Assembly: GCF_000195595.1 (NCBI RefSeq)
Contig: NZ_GL882572.1
Span: 1 to 64,000 of the forward strand
DNA from: Actinomyces sp. oral taxon 170 str. F0386
GTDB taxonomy: Bacteria; Actinomycetota; Actinomycetes; Actinomycetales; Actinomycetaceae
DNA length: 64,000 nt
Reading direction: 5' to 3'
The position numbers and the translations under genes were made by a program. Below the pieces are notes generated by a model that was given only the letters and a program-made list of their open reading frames with translations, was not told the origin of the DNA and ran no database searches. Below are positions 63,328 through 64,000 of the stretch, piece by piece; position 1 is the first letter of the stretch; each line of letters begins with the position of its first letter.

Positions 63328-64000
63328 TCAACCCAGCAGCGCGTCGACGAAGCCTTCCGGGTCGAAGGGAGCCAGGTCATCGGCGCCCTCCCCCAGGCCC
63401 ACGAGCTTGACGGGAACGCCCAGCTCCCTCTGAACAGTGACGACGATGCCGCCCTTGGCGGTGCCGTCGAGCTTGGTGAGCACGATACCGGTGATACCGA
63501 CGGCCTCGGAGAAGACCTGGGCCTGACGCATTCCGTTCTGGCCGGTGGTGGCGTCCAGGACCAGGAGGATCTCGCCGACCGGCGCGATCTTCTCCATGAC
63601 GCGCTTGATCTTGCCCAGCTCATCCATGAGGCCGGCCTTGTTCTGCAGGCGTCCGGCGGTATCGACGACGACGACGTCCGCCTCCTGGTCGGCGGCCCGG
63701 CGGGCGGCGTCGTAGGCGACGGAGGCGGGGTCGGCGCCCTCCTTCTCGGAGCGCACGACGTCAACGCCCACGCGCTCGCCCCAGGTGCTCAGCTGCTCGG
63801 CGGCCGCAGCGCGGAAGGTGTCGGCCGCGCCCAGGACGACGGTCTTGTCCTGGGCCACTAGGACGCGGGCGAGCTTGCCGCAGGTCGTGGTCTTGCCGGT
63901 GCCGTTGACGCCCACCATGAGGATGGCGGCCGCGGGCGTCCCCTGGGCGCCGTCGGCCGGGGTGGGGCGGTCCAGGTTGAGGGAGCGGTCCAGGGATGGG
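63328..64000 (-). CDS. ftsY: Signal recognition particle receptor FtsY, C-terminal part (cut by window edge)
   Basis: The C-terminal ~223 residues of FtsY, the membrane-side GTPase that receives SRP-ribosome complexes. GTPase motifs: VGVNGTGKTTTCGKLARVL (G1), AADTFRAAAAEQL, VVVDTAGRLQNKAGLMDEL (G3), VLTKLDGTAKGG (G4) and LVGLGEGADDLAPFDPEGFVDALLG at the C-terminus. The N-terminal acidic domain lies outside the window. Confidence 0.96.
   Translation of the reverse strand, partial: PSLDRSLNLDRPTPADGAQGTPAAAILMVGVNGTGKTTTCGKLARVLVAQDKTVVLGAADTFRAAAAEQLSTWGERVGVDVVRSEKEGADPASVAYDAARRAADQEADVVVVDTAGRLQNKAGLMDELGKIKRVMEKIAPVGEILLVLDATTGQNGMRQAQVFSEAVGITGIVLTKLDGTAKGGIVVTVQRELGVPVKLVGLGEGADDLAPFDPEGFVDALLG

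Overview
High-GC actinobacterial chromosome. Gene order (rpsP-khpA-rimM-trmD-lepB-rplS-lepB-rnhB; rpsB-tsf-pyrH-frr-cdsA-rlmN-dxr-rseP-ispG; rimP-nusA-ylxR-infB), GTG/TTG starts, 4-bp ATGA/GTGA gene overlaps and apparently leaderless promoters all fit Actinomycetota. Protein flavour (long IF-2 linker, DivIVA-domain protein between rlmN and dxr, lower mevalonate operon, LtrA, FHA and DUF4439 proteins) points to Actinomyces or a close relative. The genus is an inference. No tRNA, rRNA, CRISPR array or insertion sequence was recognised.

Layout. 1-3.2 kb (minus): infB (cut by the left edge), ylxR, nusA, rimP. 3.3-4.7 kb (plus): DUF4439 lipoprotein and a small membrane protein. 4.7-8.1 kb: proS (minus) and ltrA (plus). 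8.2-15.2 kb: an accessory block with a membrane-anchored penicillin-acylase family hydrolase and a lipoprotein beta-lactamase-like hydrolase, whose upstream regions are near copies of each other, next to a NarL/DesR-type two-component system. 15.3-19.6 kb: mvk-mvaD-pmk-fni, the lower mevalonate pathway, without HMG-CoA synthase or reductase. 19.7-21.4 kb: TctA-like permease with a very small TctB-like partner. 21.5-33 kb (minus): conserved housekeeping run with the MEP genes ispG and dxr, rseP, a DivIVA-domain gene, rlmN, cdsA, frr, pyrH, tsf, rpsB. 33.4-39 kb: M23 protein, serine hydrolase, xerC, ArsR regulator with EamA transporter, FHA protein. 39.1-49.8 kb (minus): dprA, comM, yraN, DUF2469, rnhB, lepB, rplS, lepB, trmD-GNAT fusion, rimM, khpA, rpsP. 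50.1-63.2 kb (plus): three consecutive ABC-exporter modules. The first has a GntR/YtrA-type regulator. The other two are paralogous ATPase-permease-kinase-regulator cassettes that flank ffh (minus). 63.3-64 kb: ftsY (minus, cut by the right edge).

How it fits together. Most of the window is core translation, secretion (ffh, ftsY, two lepB, rseP), DNA uptake/recombination (dprA, comM, xerC) and lipid/isoprenoid synthesis. Accessory interest lies in (i) the acylase/beta-lactamase-like pair with shared operator-like inverted repeats beside a two-component system; (ii) coexistence of MEP genes with an incomplete mevalonate operon; (iii) a TrmD-acetyltransferase fusion; (iv) the tandem exporter/sensor cassettes around ffh; and (v) RNA or operator palindromes upstream of infB, rpsB, the GntR operon and the EamA gene.
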